Origin: Burkholderiales bacterium
Lineage (GTDB): Bacteria; Pseudomonadota; Gammaproteobacteria; Burkholderiales; UBA11063
NCBI GenBank assembly: GCA_026461645.1
Contig: JAPJMP010000103.1
Location: 1-16,860, forward strand
DNA: 16,860 bases
Direction: 5' to 3'
Both the position numbers and the translations under genes were made by a program. The notes under the pieces were generated by a model. That model had not been told where the DNA came from. It searched no databases and saw only the letters and a program-made list of their open reading frames with translations. Shown here piece by piece: positions 1 to 8,735 of the stretch. Numbering within the stretch: position 1 is the first letter of the stretch; every line of letters starts with the position of its first letter.

Positions 1-45
1 TGCTATACATTTTTATCTATATCAAGGTATACATTATAAACTAAA

Positions 46-996
46 ATGACAAATGAATTGAGTAAAAATATTGTTAATTTATATTTAGTCTCTGAAAATG
101 ACGAAAATCAGCGCTTGGATAATCTATTGACTAAGTTATTTAAGGATGTTCCAAAAAGTCATATTTATCGAATTATAAGGGGCGGCGAGGTTAGAGTTAA
201 TAAAAAAAGAGTCGAAGTCAATTATAAAGTTCAATTAAATGACAGCGTAAGAATTCCTCCGCTATTTATTAATCAAACGAAGTCACCAGCTACAAATTAT
301 ATTCCTCAAGCAAATTTTACAGTTTTATACGAAGATGAGTATTATTTAATTATTAATAAACCTAATGGAGTCGCCTGTCATGGCGGAAGTGGAATTAGTT
401 TTGGCGTGATTGAGCAATTAAGGAATTCGCTAACCACTTTAAAGTTTTTGGAGTTAGCGCATCGTTTAGATCGAGAGACATCTGGAGTGCTTATTTTAGC
501 TAAAAAAAGAATCGCCTTAGTTCAACTCCAAGAAATTATTCGTCTTGGCAACTTGAGTAAACAATATTTAGCACTTACCTGTGGTCAGTGGCAGGAAACA
601 TCTAAGCATGTAAAATTACCTTTGTATAAATATGTAACTAAAGATGGAGAACGAAGAGTCAAAGTTGATCATGAACATGGACAAGAGTCATATACCATTT
701 TTAAAGTTGTGCAAAAATTTGTTGATAGTACTTTAGTTAATGCAAACTTAAAGACAGGACGAACACATCAAATTAGAGTTCATTTACAACATTTAGGTCA
801 TCCTATAGTTGGTGATGAAAAGTATGGTAATTTTGATTTAAATAAGAAGTTTTATAAAGATGGTTGTAAAAGAATGTTTCTACATGCATATAAAGTTGAA
901 TTTATGCATCCAATATTAAACACCAAGTTAAGTATTGAAGCACCATTACCAAATAATTTAGCGCAGTTTTTAACTCAGCAACATAAAGTACTGTAA
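46..996 (+). CDS. rluC: 23S rRNA pseudouridine synthase RluC
   Basis: Makes pseudouridine in 23S rRNA; E. coli RluC acts on positions 955, 2504 and 2580. The protein has 316 residues, close to the 319 of E. coli. An S4 RNA-binding domain spans about residues 20-75 (VPKSHIYRIIRGGEVRVNKK). The RluA-type catalytic domain follows, with HRLDRETSG at 139-147 (catalytic Asp142), GRTHQIRVH at 238-246 and GHPIVGDEKYG at 251-261. The start is the first ATG after an in-frame TAA at 37-39, and I see no clear Shine-Dalgarno site before it. Betaproteobacterial rluC often lies divergent from rne, so the 45 bases to the left may be its leader and promoter; this cannot be tested here. RluD is the main alternative, but the N-terminal sequence fits RluC better. 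Confidence 0.93.
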   Translation: MTNELSKNIVNLYLVSENDENQRLDNLLTKLFKDVPKSHIYRIIRGGEVRVNKKRVEVNYKVQLNDSVRIPPLFINQTKSPATNYIPQANFTVLYEDEYYLIINKPNGVACHGGSGISFGVIEQLRNSLTTLKFLELAHRLDRETSGVLILAKKRIALVQLQEIIRLGNLSKQYLALTCGQWQETSKHVKLPLYKYVTKDGERRVKVDHEHGQESYTIFKVVQKFVDSTLVNANLKTGRTHQIRVHLQHLGHPIVGDEKYGNFDLNKKFYKDGCKRMFLHAYKVEFMHPILNTKLSIEAPLPNNLAQFLTQQHKVL

Positions 997-1074
997 AACC
1001 AATTTAACTGATTAAACTTTATAGTTAAAAAATGAATAAATTAATTTAGCACACTAGCAACCGCATGAGTGTAG

Positions 1075-1087
1075 TAAAATATATTAT
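1075..1087 (+). promoter_or_regulatory. possible gyrB promoter (-10 region)
   Basis: The 129-bp gap between rluC and gyrB holds two AT-rich hexamers that could be a -10 element, TAAAAT at 1075-1080 and TATTAT at 1082-1087. No convincing -35 lies at the right distance; TTAGCA at 1046-1051 is too far from TAAAAT. The ribosome binding site before gyrB is clear (AAAAGGAAC at 1112-1120, 5 bases before the ATG). A promoter of its own is plausible, but the exact hexamer is a guess. Confidence 0.3.
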
Positions 1088-1113
1088 TAAAAAAAACAAT
1101 TAGCATTATATAA

Positions 1114-3531
<2,418 letters not shown>

Positions 3532-3535
3532 AAGA

Positions 3536-3931
3536 TTAACATTCAAGAATAACTAATGCACTGGCTAAACGAATTTCATTATTAATGATTTCATCACTAA
3601 GGGATAAATGGCATGATTTAATTTGCTGTTTATTCAACCATTTTTGAATTGATGGACTAAATATTAATTGCGGTTTGCCCATAGGATTGTTAATCACACT
3701 TATGTCCCGCATATTTATTGGTTTTCTGATGCCAATCCCACAAGCCTTGGCAAAAGCTTCTTTAGCAGCAAAGCGTTTAGCAACAAATGAAGATATGTTG
3801 CTATTATGTTGATTTAATGCGATAATTTCTGTTGCAGATAATATTTTATCTTTAAATTTTTCGCCATAAGTTCCTAAAATAGAATCTATACGTTTAATGT
3901 TGACAATATCTTGACCAACACCGTAAATCAT
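3536..3931 (-). CDS. acpS: holo-[acyl-carrier-protein] synthase AcpS
   Basis: Transfers 4'-phosphopantetheine from coenzyme A to a serine of acyl carrier protein, switching on fatty-acid synthesis. The 131-residue protein has the usual length. The two magnesium-binding residues are present: Asp8 in GVGQDIV near the N terminus and Glu58 in KRFAAKEAFAKA. The downstream segment (RDISVINNPMGKPQL) also fits the family. It is the last gene of the pdxJ operon and starts 2 bp after the exporter stop, so it is probably translated by coupling; only a weak AAAGAG precedes the ATG. Its end faces the gyrB end with 4 bp between stop codons, so no terminator fits between them. Confidence 0.95.
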   Translation of the reverse strand: MIYGVGQDIVNIKRIDSILGTYGEKFKDKILSATEIIALNQHNSNISSFVAKRFAAKEAFAKACGIGIRKPINMRDISVINNPMGKPQLIFSPSIQKWLNKQQIKSCHLSLSDEIINNEIRLASALVILEC

Positions 3932-3933
3932 AA

Positions 3934-4581
3934 TTAACTCTTTATTATTGCGTTAAAGGTTAGATGTGAATGATTGAGATAATTTACGGTTTTAAATAAA
4001 ATGATTGACATAATTACTATAGTCAAAACATCAAAAGCATGCCAAATTAGAGCTTTGTCTAATTGTTTAGAAAAGGATTTGGCAAAAAAGGTAATGCCAT
4101 AAATCCAAACTACGTCACCCAAAATAGCTCCAGCCACAAAATCATACCAATCAGAACCTTTATATTGACTTGCTGTACCACCAATAATAACAACTAAATC
4201 AATGTATACTAGAGGATTTAACCAGGTAAGAGCTAAGGCTCTTAAAATTGCTTGATTGCGAGTTTCAAATTCACGGGATAGTTTTATTTTTTGATGTCGT
4301 TTAAATAAATCCATAAATTTAATTAATATGTACCAAACCATAAAAATAATGCCAATAATATTAATAAACGCGAGGATTAATGGCGTAATAATGAGATTTA
4401 ACCCGACACAGGCTAGAAATAACAAAACTAAATCAGCAAGACAACAAGTGGTGGCTACTGCAATGTAATTTCTTCTTTTAATTGCATGATCAAGAATATT
4501 TAATGATTGTGGACCAATGCCTGAGATAATCCCCATCACAAATAACATGCCGCTTAAAATATTAATTAAATTATGTAACAT
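3934..4581 (-). CDS. LysE/ArgO-family amino acid exporter
   Basis: Predicted six-helix inner-membrane exporter of basic amino acids. Its 215 residues match LysE/ArgO proteins. Hydrophobic segments lie at about 5-25, 38-62, 66-88, 112-134, 144-166 and 180-200. Family signatures are GPQSLNILDHAIKRR at 23-37, where ArgO has GPQNLN.LDQGI.R, and TWLNPLVYID at 119-128, where ArgO has TWLNPHVYLD. Arginine or lysine is the likely substrate by family, but neither is shown by the sequence. It lies between pdxJ (1 bp away) and acpS (2 bp away), two genes that usually adjoin in proteobacteria, so it looks like an insertion into an old operon or a lineage-specific arrangement. Base composition does not differ visibly from its neighbours. 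Confidence 0.85.
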   Translation of the reverse strand: MLHNLINILSGMLFVMGIISGIGPQSLNILDHAIKRRNYIAVATTCCLADLVLLFLACVGLNLIITPLILAFINIIGIIFMVWYILIKFMDLFKRHQKIKLSREFETRNQAILRALALTWLNPLVYIDLVVIIGGTASQYKGSDWYDFVAGAILGDVVWIYGITFFAKSFSKQLDKALIWHAFDVLTIVIMSIILFKTVNYLNHSHLTFNAIIKS

Positions 4582-4582
4582 A

Positions 4583-5308
4583 TTAAAATTGTTTTTCGCA
4601 AATTAATTGTTTCATTTTTGCAACAGCCTTTGGTAAGCCCCAAAATATACTATTAGCTATTATTGCAAAGCCAATATTTAATTCATTCATTTGCGGAATG
4701 TTGGCAATTGGTTTTACATTGTGATAAGTTAAACCATGCCCTGCATTTACAACTAATTCAAGCGAATTTGCCAATTCACACATATCTTTGATTTGATAAT
4801 AAACGTCATTTTGCAAATACGGTTTTTTGCAATTAGCATATTTGCCAGTATGAATTTCAATAGAATAAGCACCCAAATCACTGGCGGCAGTAATTTGATC
4901 AGAATTAGCATCAACAAACAATGAGGTTAAAATGTTATGCGCTTTTAATATTTCAATAGCATTGCCTAAGGCATCGAAATTAGCCAGAACATTTAAACCA
5001 CCTTCTGTAGTTAATTCCTGTCTTTTTTCCGGAACAATGCACACAAAATTTGGTTTTATTTCTAGAGCGAAATCAATCATTTCTTGAGTTAAGGCCATTT
5101 CTAAATTTAACTCAGTTTTAATATTATTTCTTAAATTAATTACATCGGCATCTTTGATGTGGCGACGATCTTCACGCAAATGTACGGTAATTAAATCCGC
5201 ACCATTAGTTTCTGCAACTAAAGCAGCTTCAACCACACTGGGAAAGTTTTCACCACGAGCATTTCTTATAGTAGCTATGTGATCGATATTTATGCCTAAT
5301 CTAACCAT
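4583..5308 (-). CDS. pdxJ: pyridoxine 5'-phosphate synthase PdxJ
   Basis: Last step of de novo vitamin B6 synthesis by the DXP route: joins 1-deoxyxylulose 5-phosphate to 3-amino-2-oxopropyl phosphate to give pyridoxine 5'-phosphate. A TIM barrel of 241 residues, the usual length. Conserved parts are NIDHIATIRNARG at 7-19, VHLREDRRHI at 42-51 (His43, Arg45, His50), Glu70, EKRQELTTEGG at 94-104, IEIHTG at 150-155 and NAGHGLTYHN at 188-197 (His191). One oddity is that the late motif, usually NIGHAI, reads NIGFAI here (Phe214, TTT). It matches His216 of E. coli, which contacts substrate phosphate. It is first in an operon with the exporter and acpS. A TGTTATAAT promoter lies about 35 bases upstream, and the ribosome binding site is weak. 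Confidence 0.96.
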   Translation of the reverse strand: MVRLGINIDHIATIRNARGENFPSVVEAALVAETNGADLITVHLREDRRHIKDADVINLRNNIKTELNLEMALTQEMIDFALEIKPNFVCIVPEKRQELTTEGGLNVLANFDALGNAIEILKAHNILTSLFVDANSDQITAASDLGAYSIEIHTGKYANCKKPYLQNDVYYQIKDMCELANSLELVVNAGHGLTYHNVKPIANIPQMNELNIGFAIIANSIFWGLPKAVAKMKQLICEKQF

Positions 5309-5338
5309 GGTATTTATACTTAAAACATATTAAATATA

Positions 5339-5347
5339 ATTATAACA
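5339..5347 (-). promoter_or_regulatory. extended -10 promoter of the pdxJ operon
   Basis: On the minus strand TGTTATAAT lies here (TATAAT at 5339-5344, TG element at 5346-5347). It has a consensus -10 with the extended TGn motif and no good -35 at 16-18 bp. Transcription would begin near 5332, giving a leader of about 24 bases before the pdxJ ATG. The same TGnTATAAT form precedes queF and gspG. Confidence 0.55.
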
Positions 5348-5380
5348 TAAATTTAGTAATGCTACCAGGTACAATTTGTT

Positions 5381-5395
5381 AGTTTAGAGTAAACT
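5381..5395. repeat. small inverted repeat between queE and pdxJ
   Basis: AGTTTA at 5381-5386 and TAAACT at 5390-5395 form perfect 6-bp arms around GAG. It lies just after the queE stop in the 122-bp gap before the pdxJ promoter, where a terminator for the que operon would be expected. It has no strong GC stem and no T-run after it on the minus strand, so terminator function is doubtful. Confidence 0.3.
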
Positions 5396-5430
5396 TGGTG
5401 TTTAATATAAGTTGTATAATTGTTGATTTT

Positions 5431-6111
5431 TTAGCGAATATTAATAATTTTATGTAGTTGTAAACTTAAGCGGAAATTATTTTTAATTGCTTCACTAATA
5501 CATAATTTAATTGCACTTGGGGCGTTTGATAAGGGTTGTAAATAAATTTCAACATCTTTTAAAAAGTGATTATATTCATTAATAAACTTGTGTAAATTAA
5601 GCATATCACTTGGTTTGCCAACCGGCATTTTAATTTCATTTACCAAAGATAGATTTTCAATAACAATCTTTTTCTTACCAGGCATATCAAATTTAGGAGA
5701 TAATACCACCCAGGTGTTAGGCGATATTTGTAACGGTGATGTTCCGCTGGTTTCAATTTGAACCTGTTTGTCGAGGCTTTCCAGAGCTAAACACAATGGT
5801 TGCAGATTGTATAACGAAGGTTCTCCACCAGTTAGCACCACATGCTTAATCTGTTTAAAGTTGGCTTCAATATAAGCGATAATTTGTTTTGGCGTAATTA
5901 AACAATAATTGCTACTACTTGACTCTTTTTTCAGGATAGTATCTATTGTTACCTCTGATTTAGAGTTTAAGTTCCAGCTATGTTTAGTGTCACACCAACT
6001 ACATCCAACATCACAACCTTGAAATCGAATAAAAATACTTGGTTTACCACTAAAAGAACCTTCCCCTTGAAGAGTGGCAAAGATCTCATTTACCGGTAAT
6101 GGAGTATTCAC
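5431..6111 (-). CDS. queE: 7-carboxy-7-deazaguanine synthase QueE
   Basis: Radical-SAM enzyme that contracts the ring of 6-carboxytetrahydropterin to 7-carboxy-7-deazaguanine (CDG), the third step toward queuosine. The 226 residues match the E. coli-type QueE (223). The iron-sulfur cysteines are C33, C37 and C40 in CDVGCSWCDTKHSW, and further family motifs are LQGEGSFSGKPSIFIRFQGC, VVLTGGEPSL, IETSGT and SPKFDMPG. The start codon is GTG: the complement of CAC at 6109-6111. No in-frame ATG could replace it without losing the conserved N terminus. It starts 2 bp after the queD stop with a weak AAAGA site, which suggests coupled translation. It is the last gene of the que operon. Confidence 0.95.
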   Translation of the reverse strand: MNTPLPVNEIFATLQGEGSFSGKPSIFIRFQGCDVGCSWCDTKHSWNLNSKSEVTIDTILKKESSSSNYCLITPKQIIAYIEANFKQIKHVVLTGGEPSLYNLQPLCLALESLDKQVQIETSGTSPLQISPNTWVVLSPKFDMPGKKKIVIENLSLVNEIKMPVGKPSDMLNLHKFINEYNHFLKDVEIYLQPLSNAPSAIKLCISEAIKNNFRLSLQLHKIINIR

Positions 6112-6113
6112 CG

Positions 6114-6542
6114 TTATTCTTTCATTTGGCAGGTAGCAATTGAGGTTGGTCCTTCACCGACCATAACCTTTTCTACTTTAACTTGAGGGTTAGTTATTAA
6201 CTGCGGCGCCACTACCGTTAATAAGTAGTTTGCCATATTTTCCGCTGATGGATTATACGGCACCAGTACTACTGATTTATCAATCGCTAATAATTCTTGC
6301 GCAATTGGATCTTGCTCCCAAATTAGCATACGGTGATCATAGTTGCTATCTAACCAAGCACATAAGGTTTGTTTGATGTAAGAAAAGTCAACTACCATTC
6401 CTAAGTTATCTAAAACCGGTGCGGTTATATAAAAATGAAACTCATATGAATGCCCATGTAAATTTGCGCATTTACCTGGATGGCCATAAATTCTGTGACC
6501 TGTACTAATAATATGCTTCTTGCAGACAGTGTATATTTTCAC
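6114..6542 (-). CDS. queD: 6-carboxy-5,6,7,8-tetrahydropterin synthase QueD
   Basis: Converts 7,8-dihydroneopterin triphosphate to 6-carboxytetrahydropterin, the substrate of QueE. A member of the PTPS fold, 142 residues, about 20 longer than E. coli QueD. The zinc histidines are His16 in ISTGHRIYGH and His29 and His31 in LHGHSYEF. The catalytic cysteine is C25 in GKCANLHGH. His70 in NYDHRML and Glu130 in VGEGPTS complete the expected active site. The start is GTG (complement of CAC at 6540-6542), 3 bp after the queC stop, with a good TAGGAA site upstream. It is the second gene in a row here to start with GTG. Confidence 0.94.
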   Translation of the reverse strand: MKIYTVCKKHIISTGHRIYGHPGKCANLHGHSYEFHFYITAPVLDNLGMVVDFSYIKQTLCAWLDSNYDHRMLIWEQDPIAQELLAIDKSVVLVPYNPSAENMANYLLTVVAPQLITNPQVKVEKVMVGEGPTSIATCQMKE

Positions 6543-6545
6543 GGT

Positions 6546-7223
6546 TTAATTCCTATATATTGTGGGGTCTTTTATATTGGCTTGAAAAAAAGCATCTTTT
6601 CTTCCATGACAAGCTCCGCATAATCCGCAGTGAATGTCACCTCCTTCATAGCAAGTCCAGGTTAGGGCAAATGGTACATTTAAATTTGCGCCTATGGTTA
6701 CAATCTCAGATTTGGTTTTATTAATAAACGGTGCTATTAAATTTAAATTTTTAGCATTTAGATCCTCAGTTCCAAGTCTCAAGGCGTTATTAATTGCAGT
6801 AAAAAAATCTGGGCGGGTATCAGGATAGATATAATGATCTCCAGCATGTGCTCCATAGGCTAGAACATCAGCTTCTTCTACGCAAGCAATTGTCCAGGCC
6901 AATGTAAGCATCATAGCATTGCGATTGGGAACAACAGTTGATGCCATATTTTCTTTGGTGTAAGCACCATGTGGCACAGCAACTGCAGCATTAGTTAAGC
7001 TAGAGTTAGAACCCTTAAGAATTGGTTTTAACAAAGAAAGCTCAATCAATCTATGTTCGGCATTAAGTTTTTCCGCAATAATTTTAGCAGAATTAATCTC
7101 TTTAATATGTTTCTGTCCATAGTCAAAAGTTAAACATATTAATTCAGAATAGTTATTTGCTTTTAGATAGTAACCTAAAGTTGAACTATCTAAACCACCG
7201 GATAATATAAGTATAGCTTTCAT
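6546..7223 (-). CDS. queC: 7-cyano-7-deazaguanine synthase QueC
   Basis: ATP-dependent enzyme that turns CDG and ammonia into preQ0 (7-cyano-7-deazaguanine). The 225 residues match the family length. The PP-loop nucleotide-binding motif is LSGGLDSST at 7-15. The structural zinc site is complete: C191, C199, C202 and C205 in TCYEGGDIHCGLCGAC. VVPNRNAMML near residue 97 and GAHAGDHYIYPDTR near 124 are also typical. It starts 10 bp after the queF stop, with AAAAGG as ribosome binding site in the gap. Its product is the substrate of QueF, the gene just upstream in the operon. Confidence 0.96.
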   Translation of the reverse strand: MKAILILSGGLDSSTLGYYLKANNYSELICLTFDYGQKHIKEINSAKIIAEKLNAEHRLIELSLLKPILKGSNSSLTNAAVAVPHGAYTKENMASTVVPNRNAMMLTLAWTIACVEEADVLAYGAHAGDHYIYPDTRPDFFTAINNALRLGTEDLNAKNLNLIAPFINKTKSEIVTIGANLNVPFALTWTCYEGGDIHCGLCGACHGRKDAFFQANIKDPTIYRN

Positions 7224-7233
7224 GATTAGCCTT

Positions 7234-8049
7234 TTACTGACGATTTAATCTATTAGGTGAAGGAACGATATAATTTTTATTGGTCGAGCGCAATGGGTTA
7301 ATATCTACTCCACCTCTTCGTGTATAGCAGGCATAAACTGTTAAATGTTTAGGTGCACATTTAAGTATTATTTGCCGAAAAATATATTCTACACATTGTT
7401 CATGAAACTCATTGGTATTACGCAAGGAAATTATAAACTTAAGCAAACCAGCATGATTTATTTTTTTCCCGGTATAACTAATATAAATACTCCCCCAATC
7501 TGGTTGATTAGTTATCGCGCAATTGGATTTGAGTAGGTCGGAATATAACTCCTCACTAAGTTCAATATCATCACAGTATAAAAAATCAGGGTTAGGACTA
7601 TAATTGTCGCAAATGATGTCTTGTTGATCTAAACAAATTCCAGGTAATGCAGTAATTATAGATATGTTATAAATGCTTAATAATTCGAAAGAAACAGGGG
7701 CTTCAACCTTGTTGGTTAAATCTTTAGTAACGGTTGTAATTAATTCTTGTGCACTGGCCAATTTTGTTGCATTAAAACTATTAAAATACAATTTCATAGA
7801 TTTAGATTCAATAATATTGGGTGATAGCGCTGAATAAGTGATTTTACCAATGGCAACACAGGGTTTACCCTTAGAGTCTAACCACGATAATTCATAATGG
7901 TTCCAAATATCAACCCCATAAAATCCTGGTTGAGCACTATTTAACCCAATTTCCAGTCTTTTAATTTGGCGCGGAATAGCAAACAATAAATCAGGATTAT
8001 ACTGCTTGGGATAATTAGATTTTTGACCTAAGTGTCCAAGGGTAGTCAT
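7234..8049 (-). CDS. queF: NADPH-dependent preQ0 reductase QueF (long form)
   Basis: Reduces the nitrile of preQ0 to the aminomethyl group of preQ1, which is then exchanged into tRNA. The 271-residue protein is the bimodular form found in E. coli (282 residues), not the short Bacillus form. The first module carries the QueF motif ESKSMKLYFNSFN at 81-93. The second carries Cys177, which forms the thioimide with substrate, in KSNCAITNQPDWG, with Asp184 following. His216 and Glu217 in EFHEQCVE and the YTRRGGVDINP motif fit as well. It is the first gene of the operon, with AAGGAT as ribosome binding site. The leader from the predicted start of transcription is only about 22 bases, so it has no room for a preQ1 riboswitch. 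Confidence 0.96.
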   Translation of the reverse strand: MTTLGHLGQKSNYPKQYNPDLLFAIPRQIKRLEIGLNSAQPGFYGVDIWNHYELSWLDSKGKPCVAIGKITYSALSPNIIESKSMKLYFNSFNATKLASAQELITTVTKDLTNKVEAPVSFELLSIYNISIITALPGICLDQQDIICDNYSPNPDFLYCDDIELSEELYSDLLKSNCAITNQPDWGSIYISYTGKKINHAGLLKFIISLRNTNEFHEQCVEYIFRQIILKCAPKHLTVYACYTRRGGVDINPLRSTNKNYIVPSPNRLNRQ

Positions 8050-8077
8050 AATCGATCCTTAAAAAATATATCCCGTA

Positions 8078-8086
8078 ATTATAACA
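8078..8086 (-). promoter_or_regulatory. extended -10 promoter of queF-queC-queD-queE
   Basis: On the minus strand TGTTATAAT is present (TATAAT at 8078-8083, TG element at 8085-8086). There is no good -35. Transcription would start near 8071, only about 22 bases before the queF ATG. It lies back to back with the gspG promoter in the 144-bp region between the two genes. Confidence 0.55.
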
Positions 8087-8145
8087 AATAAACTTAATCG
8101 ATAACTTAGAAAAATATTTTTGTCTAAATACATAATTTTAGTTTA

Positions 8146-8154
8146 TGATATAAT
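8146..8154 (+). promoter_or_regulatory. extended -10 promoter of the gspG operon
   Basis: TGATATAAT on the plus strand combines a TG element with a consensus TATAAT at 8149-8154. No -35 hexamer stands out at 16-18 bp. Transcription would start near 8161, giving a leader of about 33 bases that contains the AAGGAG site at 8178-8183. It diverges from the queF promoter, about 60 bp away. Confidence 0.55.
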
Positions 8155-8186
8155 ACAATTATAGAAAACCACATATTAAGGAGAAA

Positions 8187-8192
8187 ATGTAA
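8187..8192 (+). other. AUG-UAA start-stop element in the gspG leader
   Basis: ATG followed at once by TAA lies between the AAGGAG ribosome binding site (8178-8183) and the gspG ATG at 8194. The ATG is 3 bases from the site and gspG's own ATG is 10 bases from it, so both could be reached by an initiating ribosome. The element is in another frame from gspG. It is exactly what the sequence shows, but any role in control is inference, and chance is likely in AT-rich DNA. Confidence 0.4.
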
Positions 8193-8193
8193 A

Positions 8194-8628
8194 ATGAACA
8201 ATATGCGCAAAACCAGTAGAGGATTTACTTTAATTGAAATTATGGTGGTATTGGTAATCATTGGTGTAATGGCCGCTTTGATTGTTCCGCGTGTCGTAGG
8301 TAGAACTGAGGATGCCAGAAAAGTAGCAGCAAAAAGTGACATAGCTTCAATAATGAATGCCCTAAAGCTTTATAACCTTGATAACTTAAGATATCCTACC
8401 AGTGCTCAAGGATTAGATGCCTTAGTTCATAAACCAAGCGTTGCGCCAATTCCCAATAACTATAAAGACGGTGGTTATTTAGATAAACTTCCTGATGATC
8501 CTTGGGGCAATCCTTATCAGTATCAAAATCCAGGTCGACATGGAGAAATTGATGTTTATTCTTTTGGTCCAAATGGACAAAATGGCAGTGGTGATTCTGG
8601 AGATGGAGTTATTGGAAATTGGCAATAA
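8194..8628 (+). CDS. gspG: type II secretion major pseudopilin GspG
   Basis: Main subunit of the periplasmic pseudopilus that pushes folded proteins through the type II secretin. The 144-residue precursor has a class III leader: prepilin peptidase should cut after Gly10 in TSRG/FTLIEIMVV, leaving Glu15 as mature Glu5. A hydrophobic helix follows. The C-terminal loop at 120-143 (DVYSFGPNGQNGSGDSGDG) matches the calcium-binding loop of GspG, with the usual final IGNW. The ATG at 8194 is preferred; another ATG at 8203 is too far from AAGGAG. It opens the gspG-N operon. The strong hairpin after it and the major subunit role suggest it is made in excess of the genes that follow. Confidence 0.96.
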   Translation: MNNMRKTSRGFTLIEIMVVLVIIGVMAALIVPRVVGRTEDARKVAAKSDIASIMNALKLYNLDNLRYPTSAQGLDALVHKPSVAPIPNNYKDGGYLDKLPDDPWGNPYQYQNPGRHGEIDVYSFGPNGQNGSGDSGDGVIGNWQ

Positions 8629-8667
8629 CGGATATGCCGGATTGAAGGAATTCCAAGTTGTTTGCTG

Positions 8668-8703
8668 AATAAAGAGAGTTGCCGTGGGTAACTCTTCTTT
8701 ATT
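8668..8703 (+). terminator. hairpin between gspG and gspH (partial terminator or mRNA stabiliser)
   Basis: The left arm 8668-8683 pairs with 8687-8703 as a 16-bp stem around a GTG loop. It has one G-T wobble (8681/8689) and one bulged T (8695). The inner half is GAGTTGCC/GGTAACTC and the outer half is AATAAAGA/TCTTTATT, followed by two more T, so it ends in a T-rich tract. It is the strongest hairpin I see in the window and fills most of the 107-bp gap between genes whose other gaps are 1-24 bp. Partial termination or protection of gspG mRNA from decay are both possible. Confidence 0.7.
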
Positions 8704-8735
8704 TTAAATCTTACCTTTCATAAGAATTAAATTAG

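Noticed and set aside
1003..1029. Inverted repeat TTTAACT / AGTTAAA after rluC as a terminator
   Set aside because: The arms are only 7 AT-rich pairs around a 13-base loop and are followed by A, not T. It is expected by chance in such AT-rich DNA.
5320..5328. Two-codon upstream frame ATG-TTT-TAA in the pdxJ leader (minus strand)
   Set aside because: No ribosome binding site precedes it, and short frames like this are expected by chance at this base composition.
7345..7536. Plus-strand 63-codon frame inside queF
   Set aside because: Antisense to conserved QueF residues, including the catalytic cysteine region; judged a shadow.
8050..8193. preQ1 riboswitch upstream of queF
   Set aside because: No aptamer-like stem with a loop and A-rich tail is visible, and the predicted leader is about 22 bases.
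8647..8654. GGAATTCC palindrome after gspG
   Set aside because: An 8-bp palindrome with no second copy or context; not evidence of a binding site.
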